Assembly (NCBI GenBank): GCA_937934595.1
Contig: CALGZA010000073.1
Span: forward strand, 1-47,265
Direction of reading: 5' to 3'
Length of the DNA: 47,265 nt
From: an uncultured Verrucomicrobiales bacterium
GTDB lineage: Bacteria; Verrucomicrobiota; Verrucomicrobiia; Verrucomicrobiales; Akkermansiaceae
Under the pieces are notes generated by a model, which was not told the origin of the DNA, did not search any database, and saw only the letters and a program-made list of their open reading frames with translations. Positions 25,817 through 35,826 of the stretch are shown here, one piece after another; positions within the stretch are counted from its first letter, which is position 1, and the number at the start of each line of letters is the position of its first letter. The position numbers and the translations under genes are program-made.

Positions 25817-26866
25817 CTAAGACACACCCACCCAAGCACCATCATTCCGCGCACTCTCATAAATTGCACATATAACAGCCACAGCCTTACGCGCCTCATG
25901 ACAATCCACTGACGGACTACGCCCCTCATGTATCGCACTCACCACCTCCTCAAAATTCCGCTGATGACCCGTAAAATTAATCGCATTCGGATCATTCGCA
26001 CCCAGTCCAGCCGCTCCTCCACTCGCCATCAAATTCTCATGCACATACGCATCAGATGCCTCAGGCGTCTTGAAATCCCAAACCCTAAAATGCTCATCCG
26101 CCAAAAACGCACTCCCCTCACTACCACAAATATTCACTTCCGCAGGATGTCCTGTAGATGACCAACACGCAGTAGATCCCTGAACCACACCCTTAGCCCC
26201 ATTCTCAAACTCCAATATCGCCACCGCCGTATCCTCCACCTCTATCCCCTCATGCGCCAATAACGCCATCGAACCAGAAACTCGCTTCACCGGCCCCACC
26301 GTATGAATCAACTGATCAATAATATGAATCGACTGATTCATCAGCGCTCCCCCTCCATCCAGCGCCCACGTCCCACGCCATCCAGCTGAATCATAATAAG
26401 CCTGATCCCGATACCACTTAATAGAAGCCTCCACCAAAGAAATAGTCCCAAAACGTCCAGCATCAACAGCCTCCTTAAGCTTCACCACAGACTCATTAAA
26501 ACGCCTATTCAAAATAGCAGCCAAAGTCACCCCATTCACCTCAGAAGCAGCAATAAGCGGATCAATCCTCTCAGGAGTGACCTCCAGCGGCTTCTCACAA
26601 ATCACATGCTTACCCGCATTCATCGCCGCAAGCGCAGGCTCCAAATGCGTCCCAGATGGAGTCCCCACAGTCACTATCTCAAGCTCAGGGTCAGCCAGAA
26701 ACTCCTCAATCGTAGCATAAGACTTAATCCCATTCTTCTCAGCAAAATCCGCCGCCCTATCCACATTCCTATCAAAACAAGAATACAACTCACTACCCTC
26801 CATCGCACCTATCGCCTTCGCATGAAAGTTCGCGATCATCCCAGTACCTACTATTCCAAATTTCAT
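25817..26866 (-). CDS. Gfo/Idh/MocA-family oxidoreductase
   Basis: An NAD(P)-dependent sugar oxidoreductase of 349 residues. The Rossmann motif GIVGTGMIANFHAKA is at 4-18, and the Lys of the EKP motif is at 92 (CEKPLE). The C-terminal domain includes GGGALMNQSIHIIDQLIH with the DxxxH-like catalytic segment. It is the last gene of the uronate operon, 37 bases after the transporter. Its substrate may be a sugar acid or inositol-like compound; the context suggests hexuronate or oligouronide metabolism, as inference. Confidence 0.88.
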   Translation of the reverse strand: MKFGIVGTGMIANFHAKAIGAMEGSELYSCFDRNVDRAADFAEKNGIKSYATIEEFLADPELEIVTVGTPSGTHLEPALAAMNAGKHVICEKPLEVTPERIDPLIAASEVNGVTLAAILNRRFNESVVKLKEAVDAGRFGTISLVEASIKWYRDQAYYDSAGWRGTWALDGGGALMNQSIHIIDQLIHTVGPVKRVSGSMALLAHEGIEVEDTAVAILEFENGAKGVVQGSTACWSSTGHPAEVNICGSEGSAFLADEHFRVWDFKTPEASDAYVHENLMASGGAAGLGANDPNAINFTGHQRNFEEVVSAIHEGRSPSVDCHEARKAVAVICAIYESARNDGAWVGVS

Positions 26867-26903
26867 ATCTTTATTAATTCAAATGTTCAACTTTCAGCAA
26901 TAT

Positions 26904-28544
26904 CTATGCCGCTTTATTACGCTTAACAAACCCCAGCACACCTATCACAGCAAGTATTGCTAAAGCTATCATCCCAAAAAGACCAAAGTATTGCTCAAAA
27001 GGCTTAGGGCTATTAAATTTACCAACAAGAGACCACACGGAAGCTCCAGAAGCAACACCCGCCGAGAAAATCATAAACACATTAATGAGCCCACGTCGCC
27101 TTGGTAACTCATCCCCTAGCGCAGCACGAGAATTCATAAGCAGTAAGAACCCTAGGTAAGCGATCGGCAACAGAGTAGTAGCGAGTACTGATGCTGGTAT
27201 CTGCATCGCAGCTTTTGCATCTCCATTCCAAAGTAAGGGTGAAAATAATCCAGCTATAGCAGGCATAGAAGCTCCAATGATAAAGTATTTAGCATTACCT
27301 ACTTTGTTAAACGCCTCGCTTATAGCATAACCATTCATCATCATATGAACTAGCAAAGTAGAGATAGCCATAGCCAAGACTCCAATACCAAAGATCACTT
27401 GTGAACTCTTTCCTAAGAAAGGCTCCAAAGAAGCTGCCAGATTCTTTGCGCCCCTATTAGACATCATTGCCGCTAGTTTCTTATCAGCCAGTGGTAATGC
27501 TGCCCTGAGCTCATTCTTCGCCTCATCATCCAGAACCTTGAACCCCTTATCTTGATTCATCAGCTTTTTATCCACCACTTTATAATAAGCTTTCTCCATC
27601 CCTGGCAGAGGACTGCCGTCAGCTGAAATCATATCACCCGTTTTAGCATGGAAAGATGCTGCAGAAGCAATAACAAGTGCTGATGCTCCCATAATGAAAG
27701 GAACAAATAAACCAAGTAGCAAATCATAACGAGACAACTCACGGTGCGGCTTACTCCACCCTTTTTTCTTAAGAGAATAGGGCAATAAAAACGTCATATT
27801 AATACCCACTGCAGTTCCGAAAGCAGCTATTATCTTATCCCTCTGTTGCCCAGTGACATATTCAGTCCAGTACTCAGTATCACTTGTATTCGCAATAGCA
27901 GATGCTATTTGCTCAGTAGGACTCGTCAGAGCTGAAAAATCCGGCACATAACCAGACCAAATCTGACCCCACTGAACTACATCTTTACTTATTAGAACGA
28001 CAACCACAGCCATAAAACAAAGAACTATAACCCCCACAAGAACCTTCAATACATTATCAATCAAAGCACTAGCCTTAGCATTTTTTTGCGAAATGCAGAT
28101 CAATGCCATCGCCAAAATAAACAGTGATCCAGTAATAACATACGGCCCAGGGTCAAAGCCCAAATTATCCTCTATAGCACCCCTGCCTAGCGAGAACTGC
28201 GCTGCGCAAAAAACAGTATCAGCCACAACTGTCGCTATCAGCCAGCCCCATGCCAACGTTGGAGACACCTTCTTCTGCATCACCCGAAACGGGCGCTCTT
28301 TACAGGAGAGAGTAACGTAAGATATAGCCGAAAGCATAATAATACCACACAGCATAGCTAACGGTTGAAGCCATAAAAATTCGTAACCTCCAATTACACC
28401 CAAATAGAGAGCACCCACCAAAGATCCGCCTCCCAATGTCACTGCCGCCTGAATCCACCCCGGCCCAGACATTTTACCATAAACCCCTAACTTCGTCAGG
28501 AACCCTCCGTTCTGAGCTTTCTCTAGTTGTGCTTGATTTGACAT
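26904..28544 (-). CDS. Nramp-fold transporter lacking the metal-binding motifs
   Basis: A 546-residue polytopic membrane protein with about 11-12 helices and the Nramp (SLC11) start GPGWIQAAVTLGGGSLVGAL. True Nramp metal carriers have DPGN in helix 1; here the same place reads LGGGS. In helix 6 they have a Met/His metal site (MPHN); here it is GINMTFLLPYSL. A soluble insert of about 75 residues (about 295-370, rich in Lys, Asp, Ala) divides the helices. It is encoded between the fructuronate reductase-like and Gfo/Idh genes, so it may carry a uronate or product instead of a metal. Direct function is unknown. Codon and strand composition also differ from neighbours. Confidence 0.8.
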   Translation of the reverse strand: MSNQAQLEKAQNGGFLTKLGVYGKMSGPGWIQAAVTLGGGSLVGALYLGVIGGYEFLWLQPLAMLCGIIMLSAISYVTLSCKERPFRVMQKKVSPTLAWGWLIATVVADTVFCAAQFSLGRGAIEDNLGFDPGPYVITGSLFILAMALICISQKNAKASALIDNVLKVLVGVIVLCFMAVVVVLISKDVVQWGQIWSGYVPDFSALTSPTEQIASAIANTSDTEYWTEYVTGQQRDKIIAAFGTAVGINMTFLLPYSLKKKGWSKPHRELSRYDLLLGLFVPFIMGASALVIASAASFHAKTGDMISADGSPLPGMEKAYYKVVDKKLMNQDKGFKVLDDEAKNELRAALPLADKKLAAMMSNRGAKNLAASLEPFLGKSSQVIFGIGVLAMAISTLLVHMMMNGYAISEAFNKVGNAKYFIIGASMPAIAGLFSPLLWNGDAKAAMQIPASVLATTLLPIAYLGFLLLMNSRAALGDELPRRRGLINVFMIFSAGVASGASVWSLVGKFNSPKPFEQYFGLFGMIALAILAVIGVLGFVKRNKAA

Positions 28545-28635
28545 ATTCTTTGTAAGTTACTGTTCCTTATAAATAAATTCGTAATGTATGACCTCTTATT
28601 CCTCTGCTCTATGCTACCCTCTTAAATCCAAACCC

Positions 28636-29406
28636 CTAAATACTCATCGAATTAAAACCACCATCCACAACCAGCTCATGCCCCGTGATAAACCCTCCAG
28701 CTGTATTCGACGCCAAAAGTAACGTCGCCCCCACCAACTCATCAGGAGACCCAAATCGCTCCATCGGAGTATGATTCATAATACTAGCCACCCTAGACTC
28801 ATCCAGCACCTTCTTATTCTGCTCTGCAGGAAAAAAACCAGGAACCAATGTATTCACCCGTATCTTCTGATTCGCCCACTCACGCGCCAAATTCTTACTC
28901 AAATTATGAACCGCAGCCTTAGAAGCAGAATAAGAAAACACGCGTGAAAGAGGATTCAACCCAGAAATCGAACCCAAATTAATAATACTACCATCAGCAT
29001 CATTCTCTAACCAATACTTCCCAAAGACCTGACAAGCCGTCAAAGTAGCTGTCAAATTCACATTAATAATAGAATCAAACTCCTCAGTTGTAATATCCAA
29101 AATCGGCGTAGGTGAATTAATACCCGCTCCATTAACCAAAACATCCGCCTTACCAAAACGCTCAAGCACCTCATCTAACAAGCCCTGCACCGAATCCCGC
29201 TCACTAATATCCGCCGCCACAAAATGCACATCTCCACCTATCTGCTCTATCCTCTGCTCAGCCTTCTCAGCATTCCGTCCCACCAAAACAACCGTAGCAC
29301 CAGCCCTCGCTAACCCACCAGCCATATGACTACACAGCTCACCAGTGCCACCTATAACTACAGCAACCTTACCTTCTAACGTGAATAATTGTTCTAAATA
29401 ATGCAT
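28636..29406 (-). CDS. SDR oxidoreductase, probable D-fructuronate/mannonate reductase
   Basis: A classical short-chain dehydrogenase of 256 residues. The cofactor motif is [11 protein letters not shown] at 19-29, NGAG is at 92-95, the catalytic Ser is 146 or 148 (NLGSISG), and YSASK gives Tyr159 and Lys163. The C-terminal [14 protein letters not shown] is normal. Beside uxaC, the best-supported role is D-fructuronate to D-mannonate (UxuB/YjmF type of Bacillus, which is an SDR), but gluconate 5-dehydrogenase-like activity is possible. It is the third gene of the operon, 39 bases after uxaC. Confidence 0.85.
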   Translation of the reverse strand: MHYLEQLFTLEGKVAVVIGGTGELCSHMAGGLARAGATVVLVGRNAEKAEQRIEQIGGDVHFVAADISERDSVQGLLDEVLERFGKADVLVNGAGINSPTPILDITTEEFDSIINVNLTATLTACQVFGKYWLENDADGSIINLGSISGLNPLSRVFSYSASKAAVHNLSKNLAREWANQKIRVNTLVPGFFPAEQNKKVLDESRVASIMNHTPMERFGSPDELVGATLLLASNTAGGFITGHELVVDGGFNSMSI

Positions 29407-29445
29407 AATAAATAATGAGGCATCACACCCCCTGTAACCAAGAGC

Positions 29446-30714
29446 CTACGCCCAATTAAAATAATGTTTAGGATTAAAATAACAAATATCGGAAATCAAC
29501 CGCTTCAATGCCTCCCGCTCACCAGGCATCTCACCAGCCTCAGCCGCATCACCTATATACTGACAAAGCAATCTCCTATAATACTCATGCCTAACATAGG
29601 AAGTAAATGACCTAGAATCAGTCAGCATCCCCACAGACGTACCAATAGCCCCCAATGACGTCAATATATCCATCTGCTCACGGATCCCCCGCACATGATC
29701 CAAATGCCACCAAGCAGGACCATACTGAACCAACCCCTTCGCATCCCCATTCTGAAAATTCTGCAGCGCACAGCAAATAGCCTCAGACTCACTCGGATTC
29801 AAATTATAAACAATCGTCCTCCCTAAATGACCCGCACTCAAAATCGCATTCAATGCATCTATCAACGGCCCAGCCTGCGGCCATGAACCCATCGTATCAA
29901 ACCCACTATCCGGCCCCGTAACAGAACTCATCACCTCATTCACCCTACGCTGTGGCCCCAAATGCAACTGCATCGTCCACCCCCTCTCCTTATTCCACTT
30001 CGCAATATGATTCAACACATCAAAAGCCGCAGAACCCACATCAGGCATACACGGCATCCCATGATCGGACAACCTACAACCATTCTCATGGAAATAATCA
30101 TGCTGCCGTCTCAACTCCGCCAAATCAAAACCCACCGCAGAATCCACAGAAAAATCAACCCTAAACGTAGGATAAACCTTCGTCTTAATCCCAGACCCAT
30201 TAATCTCTGAATGCTGACTCAAATCAGAATCCGGAGCATCAGTCGTACAAACCAACTCAACATTAAACTGCTCTAACAACCCCTGAACCCTAAGATCATC
30301 CCGCACCGCTATCTGACCATTAGCCTCACGCCAAATCACCGCCGCATTCTCCTTATTCAAAATCAAATCAATCCCAAACACCCTCCTCAACTCCAAATGA
30401 GCCCAATGATGAACAGGATTCCCCACCGCCATAGGCATCACAGAAGCAAACGCCTCAAACTTCTCCCACGCACTCCCATCACCAGTAATAAACCTCTCAT
30501 CCACACCACAACCACGCATCAACCGCCACTTGTAATGATCATGCTTTAACCACAGCTCCCACAAATCACCAAACTGATGGTTATCCAGAATCTCAGACTG
30601 AGGCAAATGCGTATGAAAATCAATAATAGGCAGCGCCTTCGCCACATCATGATACAACCACTTAGCAGTCTCAGTAGTCAAAAAAACATCATCGTGTAAA
30701 TAATCCATCATCAA
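29446..30714 (-). CDS. uxaC: Glucuronate/galacturonate isomerase
   Basis: UxaC interconverts D-glucuronate with D-fructuronate and D-galacturonate with D-tagaturonate, the first step of hexuronate breakdown. The amidohydrolase-like barrel is visible: the metal motif IIDFHTHLPQSEI at about 29-41, MQLHLG with the second metal site, and the active-site TDSRSFTSYVRHEYYRR block near 366-382. Length is 422 residues, about 45 fewer than E. coli UxaC (about 470). No frameshift or truncation is apparent and the C-terminus ICYFNPKHYF is intact, so it is a compact family branch. It is the second gene of the operon, nine bases after the Ldh gene. Confidence 0.92.
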   Translation of the reverse strand: MMMDYLHDDVFLTTETAKWLYHDVAKALPIIDFHTHLPQSEILDNHQFGDLWELWLKHDHYKWRLMRGCGVDERFITGDGSAWEKFEAFASVMPMAVGNPVHHWAHLELRRVFGIDLILNKENAAVIWREANGQIAVRDDLRVQGLLEQFNVELVCTTDAPDSDLSQHSEINGSGIKTKVYPTFRVDFSVDSAVGFDLAELRRQHDYFHENGCRLSDHGMPCMPDVGSAAFDVLNHIAKWNKERGWTMQLHLGPQRRVNEVMSSVTGPDSGFDTMGSWPQAGPLIDALNAILSAGHLGRTIVYNLNPSESEAICCALQNFQNGDAKGLVQYGPAWWHLDHVRGIREQMDILTSLGAIGTSVGMLTDSRSFTSYVRHEYYRRLLCQYIGDAAEAGEMPGEREALKRLISDICYFNPKHYFNWA

Positions 30715-30723
30715 ATCATCTCC

Positions 30724-31800
30724 TTACTCACTCTGCCCAATCGGCTCAAGACCCGGACGCCCCAGCCCCTTAGCTATCTCATTCAGCTCCTTAAGCTCCA
30801 AATCACTAAATAACAAACCACCCGCCGCCTCAGAACGCTTCGCCGCCTCAGCCTCAAAATATCCCGGTAAAATCGCCCTCTCATTCCCCTCCGTCAAAAT
30901 ATTCCCTAACACCTCCTTCACATTCTCACCCTGTGACCGCCCCTCTGCAAAATCATGCCCAGACAACGCATCAGGATGAATGATCTGAAAGAAAAATGAC
31001 GTCGTATTCTTCTCCCCATCACTCGGACACTCACGCCCACGATGCAACGGCAAAGACCCACCTATATAAGCCGCAGTCAACTCATTGACCAATGACAACC
31101 CATACCCCTTATGCGCTCCAAATGGCAGTAACGCTGAAACCTCATTCGGATCCTGAGTCGGATTCCCATCAGCATCCACCGCCGCCAAAGGCGGCAACTC
31201 CCCACCCTCACGCTTCAGCTGCTGCACACGCCCCATCGCCACAGTCGATGTAGCCCAGTCAATGCATACCGGAAAACCTACAGAATCCACAGTCGGAAAA
31301 CCCCAGCTATGAGGATTCGTCCCCAAAGTCGGCTTCTTGCCCAAAAAAGGAACCACCTCAGCTAGCGTAGAAGTACAGTTCGTATACGCAATATAACCCC
31401 TCTTAGCAGCCTCTATCACATAACCCGCCCCCCATAAATAATGAAACGCATTATCCACAGAAACTATCCCCACACCATGAACCTCAGCCAGCTCAATCGC
31501 CCTATCAAATGCCCTCTTAGCCACCGCCTGACCCAGCTTCTTATTCGCATTCCATACCTCAGTCGCAGAAAAACGTGACGCCAGAACCTCAACCTCAGCA
31601 CCAGGAACACAACCCCCAGCAGCAGAGCCAAATAACTCATCCAAATGCAAAGCCTTCAGCGCATTATGCGTATTATTCCCATGCCAAGTCGCAGCCACAG
31701 CCATATCAGCCGCCTCCTGAGCCTCATCCTTAGCGTAGCCCCTTGCCATAAAAGCCGCGACTACTAGTGCGTTGTGATCCTGAATTGAAATAACGTTCAT
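30724..31800 (-). CDS. Ldh-family malate/lactate-type dehydrogenase
   Basis: A 358-residue NAD(P)-dependent dehydrogenase of the malate/L-lactate (Ldh, COG2055) family, not the Rossmann-fold LDH family. Motifs include the GNNTHNALKALHLDEL region, WATSTVAMGRVQ and PFGAHKGYGLSLVNEL. This family reduces 2-oxo acids, including 2,3-diketo-gulonate (DlgD) and ureidoglycolate. It is the first gene of the uronate operon. In the Bacillus exu locus a gene of this family (yjmC) lies next to uxaC and yjmF, so the neighbourhood matches; its reaction there is also not firmly known to me. Confidence 0.88.
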   Translation of the reverse strand: MNVISIQDHNALVVAAFMARGYAKDEAQEAADMAVAATWHGNNTHNALKALHLDELFGSAAGGCVPGAEVEVLASRFSATEVWNANKKLGQAVAKRAFDRAIELAEVHGVGIVSVDNAFHYLWGAGYVIEAAKRGYIAYTNCTSTLAEVVPFLGKKPTLGTNPHSWGFPTVDSVGFPVCIDWATSTVAMGRVQQLKREGGELPPLAAVDADGNPTQDPNEVSALLPFGAHKGYGLSLVNELTAAYIGGSLPLHRGRECPSDGEKNTTSFFFQIIHPDALSGHDFAEGRSQGENVKEVLGNILTEGNERAILPGYFEAEAAKRSEAAGGLLFSDLELKELNEIAKGLGRPGLEPIGQSE

Positions 31801-31956
31801 AATAAATAATCTTAAACAATAAACTAAACCGCCGAAAACAGGATCACCACCAACCTAAAAATAAACATCCCCCTCCCCCTGCTCAACATACTGTCGGCCC
31901 AATACTTGATACTTTCTAGTAAATGGCAAATAAATAAATCTAAAAAACCTCCTTCA

Positions 31957-32880
31957 TCAGCACACAACATTCGCACCCACTAAACTCCCCACCACCGCAC
32001 CCCTGTGACAACTATCCCCACCCACTCGCGCATTCGCCAAAATAGCCGCATCCAAATCATCATGATACTTCCACGCCAAATAAAGAGCCGCAGGAAACGC
32101 CTGCGCAATATAACACACAGGACTCAACAAAGTCCCTATAACCACACGATCAGGACGCCCCTCCCACCCCATAGCCTTCTTCGTCGAAAACCAATCACCA
32201 GCAGCACTCATCAGAGCCTCACGTAAAGGAACACCATCAGCCACTAACCTTAACAATCGCACCAAACAATCCGCTGCACGCAAAACATTAGAATGCCTAT
32301 GAGTCAGTGCCACATGCCCCTTCACAACAGACTTCAATTCATCCAGCGGAACATCCGGCAACGCAGCAACCAATCCAGGAACCTGAGCCAAACCTCCAAT
32401 ATGCTCATCTTTAATCCCACACTTCCCAGGCGCCTTACCCGCCGCATAACGCTTAAAGAAACCCCTATGATACTCCTCCAAATACGTGTCTCTATGCCAA
32501 CCAGGTGTCAACATCGCATGAATGTATAAATCCAGCCAAGCAGCCTCATCATAAACACCAGCCTCCTTCACCTGATCATAAAGAGCCCTCGCTAATTGAA
32601 AATTCACCGTATTATCACCAGCCCTCAACTGATGATGATAATGAACCCCTCGCACACCCCAAAAACGTGCCTGATCATGTAAAATATCATCCTCAGCACA
32701 AGTCACCTCATAAACCGAACGCCAAAAAATACTATCAGGATGCTCCATAAGCGGATCCTGACCACCATCCAGAACCGGATAATCCCTATCCATAGCCTCC
32801 CTATCATAATACCAATGAACCGGAAGCGCAAAGGCATCAGCCCTCAACGCCCCACGATATCCAGCCTCTAAAGAATCCAT
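31957..32880 (-). CDS. ADP-ribosylglycohydrolase-family protein
   Basis: A 307-residue alpha-helical hydrolase of the DraG/ARH family. The N-terminal YRGALRADAFALPVHW, in place of the usual GxxxGDALG start, and the C-terminal ANARVGGDSCHRGAVVGSLV-type loop carry the metal-binding Asp residues that bind two magnesium ions. ALTHRHSNVLRAAD is the TH-type helix also typical of the family. It follows ileS by 36 bases. Such enzymes remove ADP-ribose from proteins or small molecules; the partner is unknown. A different glycohydrolase substrate in this fold is possible because the first motif is altered. Confidence 0.82.
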   Translation of the reverse strand: MDSLEAGYRGALRADAFALPVHWYYDREAMDRDYPVLDGGQDPLMEHPDSIFWRSVYEVTCAEDDILHDQARFWGVRGVHYHHQLRAGDNTVNFQLARALYDQVKEAGVYDEAAWLDLYIHAMLTPGWHRDTYLEEYHRGFFKRYAAGKAPGKCGIKDEHIGGLAQVPGLVAALPDVPLDELKSVVKGHVALTHRHSNVLRAADCLVRLLRLVADGVPLREALMSAAGDWFSTKKAMGWEGRPDRVVIGTLLSPVCYIAQAFPAALYLAWKYHDDLDAAILANARVGGDSCHRGAVVGSLVGANVVC

Positions 32881-32916
32881 AAATCTATCCTAGACCAGCA
32901 TCAAAGACAAGCAACT

Positions 32917-35703
32917 CTAACCCAGCCCTAACGCAACCACATCCTCACATCGCTGACAAAGACCACTCTCTAACAACGGCTCATAACGCCTACACCGAGG
33001 GCACATCACATACTCCGTTGCCTCAGCACTCGCTCGCACCTCATCACCCTCGACCAGAACAAGATCAGCCAAAATAAAGAACTCAGTAGCAAACTCCCGG
33101 CAAGACAACTCAGCCATACACGCATGATCAGCCGGCACAGTCAACGTCACAGAAGCCTCATTATTCTTATTAAAAACCTTAGCCTGAACCTGCTCTTCAA
33201 TAGCAGTCTGTATCACCCCACGTATCTCTAACAAAGAAGCCATCTTATCACTCACCTCACCAGGCTTACACTCATCCAGAGCCTCCGGAAAATCCTGCTC
33301 ATGAACAGACCCCTCAAACCCAGCGTGCTCCCACGCCTCATCTGCCGTATAAGCTAATACAGGCGCCAACAACTTAGACAAAGCAACAAAAACATCATGC
33401 ATCACAGTCTGAGTTGACCGCCTTCTCAAACTTGAGTCAGAATCACAATACATCCTATCCTTCGTCACATCCACATAAATAGCAGACAGATCCGCAGCAC
33501 AGAACTGGTTCACCTGATTGAACACTTTTCTAAACTCAAAATTCTCATAAGCACCACGGCACTCAGTTATAACGCCATGAAGCCTCTCCAAAACCCACTG
33601 ATCTAACAAAGGCATATCAGCCTTAGCCACCCGGTCTCTAGACGCATCAAATCCATCCATATTCCCCAATAAAATACGCAGCGTATTCCTCAGCCTACGA
33701 TACGGATCCGCAATCTGCTTGAACAAATCCTCACCAAAAGGAACCTCAGTCTGCCAGTCCACACTAGAAACCCACAGCCTTACAATATCCGCCCCATAAC
33801 TATTATAAAAATGAGATGCTACAGTAGGCTTCACCTTCTTCTTTTTATCATCCTTCCCCTTATCTTGATCAGACTTAGAAATCTTAGAACCATCCTGATT
33901 CACCACAAATCCATGCGTCATCACAGACTTATACGGCGCAGCATCACGCACCCCAACAGAAAGCATCAATGATGACTGGAACCACCCTCGGTGCTGATCC
34001 GTTGCCTCAAGATAAAGATCCGCCGGCCCCTCAAGTTCTGGCCTCCGATCCACCACCGCCTTGTGAGAAGAACCACTATCAATCCAAACGTCCAAAGTAT
34101 CTCGGCACTTCGTATAACCCCCAGGTAAACCCAAGCGCAGCGCCAACTCAGCATCATCCAGCTCAAACCAGACATTAGAACCCTCAGACTCAATAAGATC
34201 CGCTATCTTACCCGCAAGCTCAGAACAAATCACAGCCTCACCCTCCTCATCAAAAAACACCGGAACAGGCACTCCCCACGTACGCTGACGAGATACACAC
34301 CAGTCAGGCCTCGCCTCCACCGTTCCATATATCCGATTCCTCCCCCACTTCGGTAACCAATTCACCTTATCTATCTCCGCCAAAGCAGTCTCTCGTAATC
34401 CATCCAGTGATATGAAAAACTGCTCCACAGCACGGAAAATAATAGGCGTCTTAGATCGCCAACAATGAGGATAACTATGATGATAATTCTCCTTCCCCAA
34501 TAAATAACCCCTAGGTGCCAATATCTTCAACACCCCAATATTAGCCTCATTCTTCTCCATCACATGCAGCCCCACCAGCTCAGGAACACCCACCTCCTCA
34601 GTAAATAACCCACCATCATCAACAGGTGAAAAAACCTCCAGCCCATTCTGCTGCCCAGCAGAATAATCATCCGCCCCATGACCAGGAGCTATATGCACCG
34701 CTCCTGTTCCAGTCTCCGTAGTCACAAAATTAGCATGGATCAACTTAGACCGCCTATCCAAAAACGGATGCTGCGCCTCCATACCCTCAAAAACCTCGCC
34801 CTTAACCTCCTTATATGTCTCCAAAAGCGCAAAACCAGTCTTCGCCTCCACATTCTCCAAAAGCTCCTTCGCAACCACCAAATTCTTAGTAATCACCTCG
34901 CCATCATGCGCCGTCTTCTCAAACTTACCCACCACATAGTCAAACTGTGGATGCAGCGCCACTCCCATATTCGCAGGTAGAGTCCACGGAGTTGTCGTCC
35001 AGATTATCATCGAAACCTGATCATTCCCAAGCAGCTCACTCATATCTCCCACAAGAGGAAACTCCACATAGATAGAAATAGACTTCTTATCCATATACTC
35101 CACCTCAGCCTCAGCCAAAGCCGTCTGTGCACCATATGACCACTGCACAGGCTTCTTACTCTGATAAACAGAACCCTTATCAATAAGAGCACCAAATGTC
35201 CTAACTATATCCGCCTCATAAGCAGGATCCATCGTCAAATAAGGATTATCCCAGTCCCCTAAAACCCCCAACCTCCGAAAAGACGCCTTCTGCGTATCAA
35301 TCCATCCATTCGCAAAATCAACACAACGTCGTCGTATCTCCGCAGGCTCCAAATCACGCGCATCCTGAACCACCTTAAACTCAATCGGTAAACCATGACA
35401 GTCCCACCCAGGTATGAAAGGAGTCTCATATCCAGCCATCGTCTTAGACTTAACCACAAAATCCTTCAAAATCTTATTCAACGCCGTCCCCATATGAACA
35501 TCCCCATTCGCAAACGGAGGCCCGTCATGAAGTATATAACGTGGCGCATCCTGGTCAATGCGGCGCTTCTGTATACGCTCATACAAGCCATTCTTTTCCC
35601 ATTGCTCCAGTCTCGCCGGCTCATTCTTCACCAGATCTCCTCGCATAGGAAAGGTCGTCTGTGGCAGTGTCAGCGTATCTTTGTAATTTACTTCATCGCT
35701 CAT
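32917..35703 (-). CDS. ileS: Isoleucyl-tRNA synthetase
   Basis: Class I aminoacyl-tRNA synthetase that charges tRNA-Ile. The 928-residue protein has the HIGH-type motif GDVHMGTA at 67-74, GWDCHGLPIE at 99-108, the CP1 editing domain (about 180-390, TTTPWTLPAN at 236-245) and the KMSKS loop KISKS at 607-611. A C-terminal zinc site uses Cys901, Cys904, Cys916 and Cys919. A Lys- and Asp-rich insert of about 15 residues directly follows the KISKS motif. It is probably a two-gene unit with the ADP-ribosylglycohydrolase gene. Confidence 0.97.
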   Translation of the reverse strand: MSDEVNYKDTLTLPQTTFPMRGDLVKNEPARLEQWEKNGLYERIQKRRIDQDAPRYILHDGPPFANGDVHMGTALNKILKDFVVKSKTMAGYETPFIPGWDCHGLPIEFKVVQDARDLEPAEIRRRCVDFANGWIDTQKASFRRLGVLGDWDNPYLTMDPAYEADIVRTFGALIDKGSVYQSKKPVQWSYGAQTALAEAEVEYMDKKSISIYVEFPLVGDMSELLGNDQVSMIIWTTTPWTLPANMGVALHPQFDYVVGKFEKTAHDGEVITKNLVVAKELLENVEAKTGFALLETYKEVKGEVFEGMEAQHPFLDRRSKLIHANFVTTETGTGAVHIAPGHGADDYSAGQQNGLEVFSPVDDGGLFTEEVGVPELVGLHVMEKNEANIGVLKILAPRGYLLGKENYHHSYPHCWRSKTPIIFRAVEQFFISLDGLRETALAEIDKVNWLPKWGRNRIYGTVEARPDWCVSRQRTWGVPVPVFFDEEGEAVICSELAGKIADLIESEGSNVWFELDDAELALRLGLPGGYTKCRDTLDVWIDSGSSHKAVVDRRPELEGPADLYLEATDQHRGWFQSSLMLSVGVRDAAPYKSVMTHGFVVNQDGSKISKSDQDKGKDDKKKKVKPTVASHFYNSYGADIVRLWVSSVDWQTEVPFGEDLFKQIADPYRRLRNTLRILLGNMDGFDASRDRVAKADMPLLDQWVLERLHGVITECRGAYENFEFRKVFNQVNQFCAADLSAIYVDVTKDRMYCDSDSSLRRRSTQTVMHDVFVALSKLLAPVLAYTADEAWEHAGFEGSVHEQDFPEALDECKPGEVSDKMASLLEIRGVIQTAIEEQVQAKVFNKNNEASVTLTVPADHACMAELSCREFATEFFILADLVLVEGDEVRASAEATEYVMCPRCRRYEPLLESGLCQRCEDVVALGLG

Positions 35704-35826
35704 AATTCAGCTCAATTCATTGAGTGCGCGAAAACTAGACACTCACAGCCCCACGGTCAATCCCGAAGTAATAACCATTTCCAGCCATCATAAACACCAC
35801 AACCCAACTCCACACAATCTACAAAA

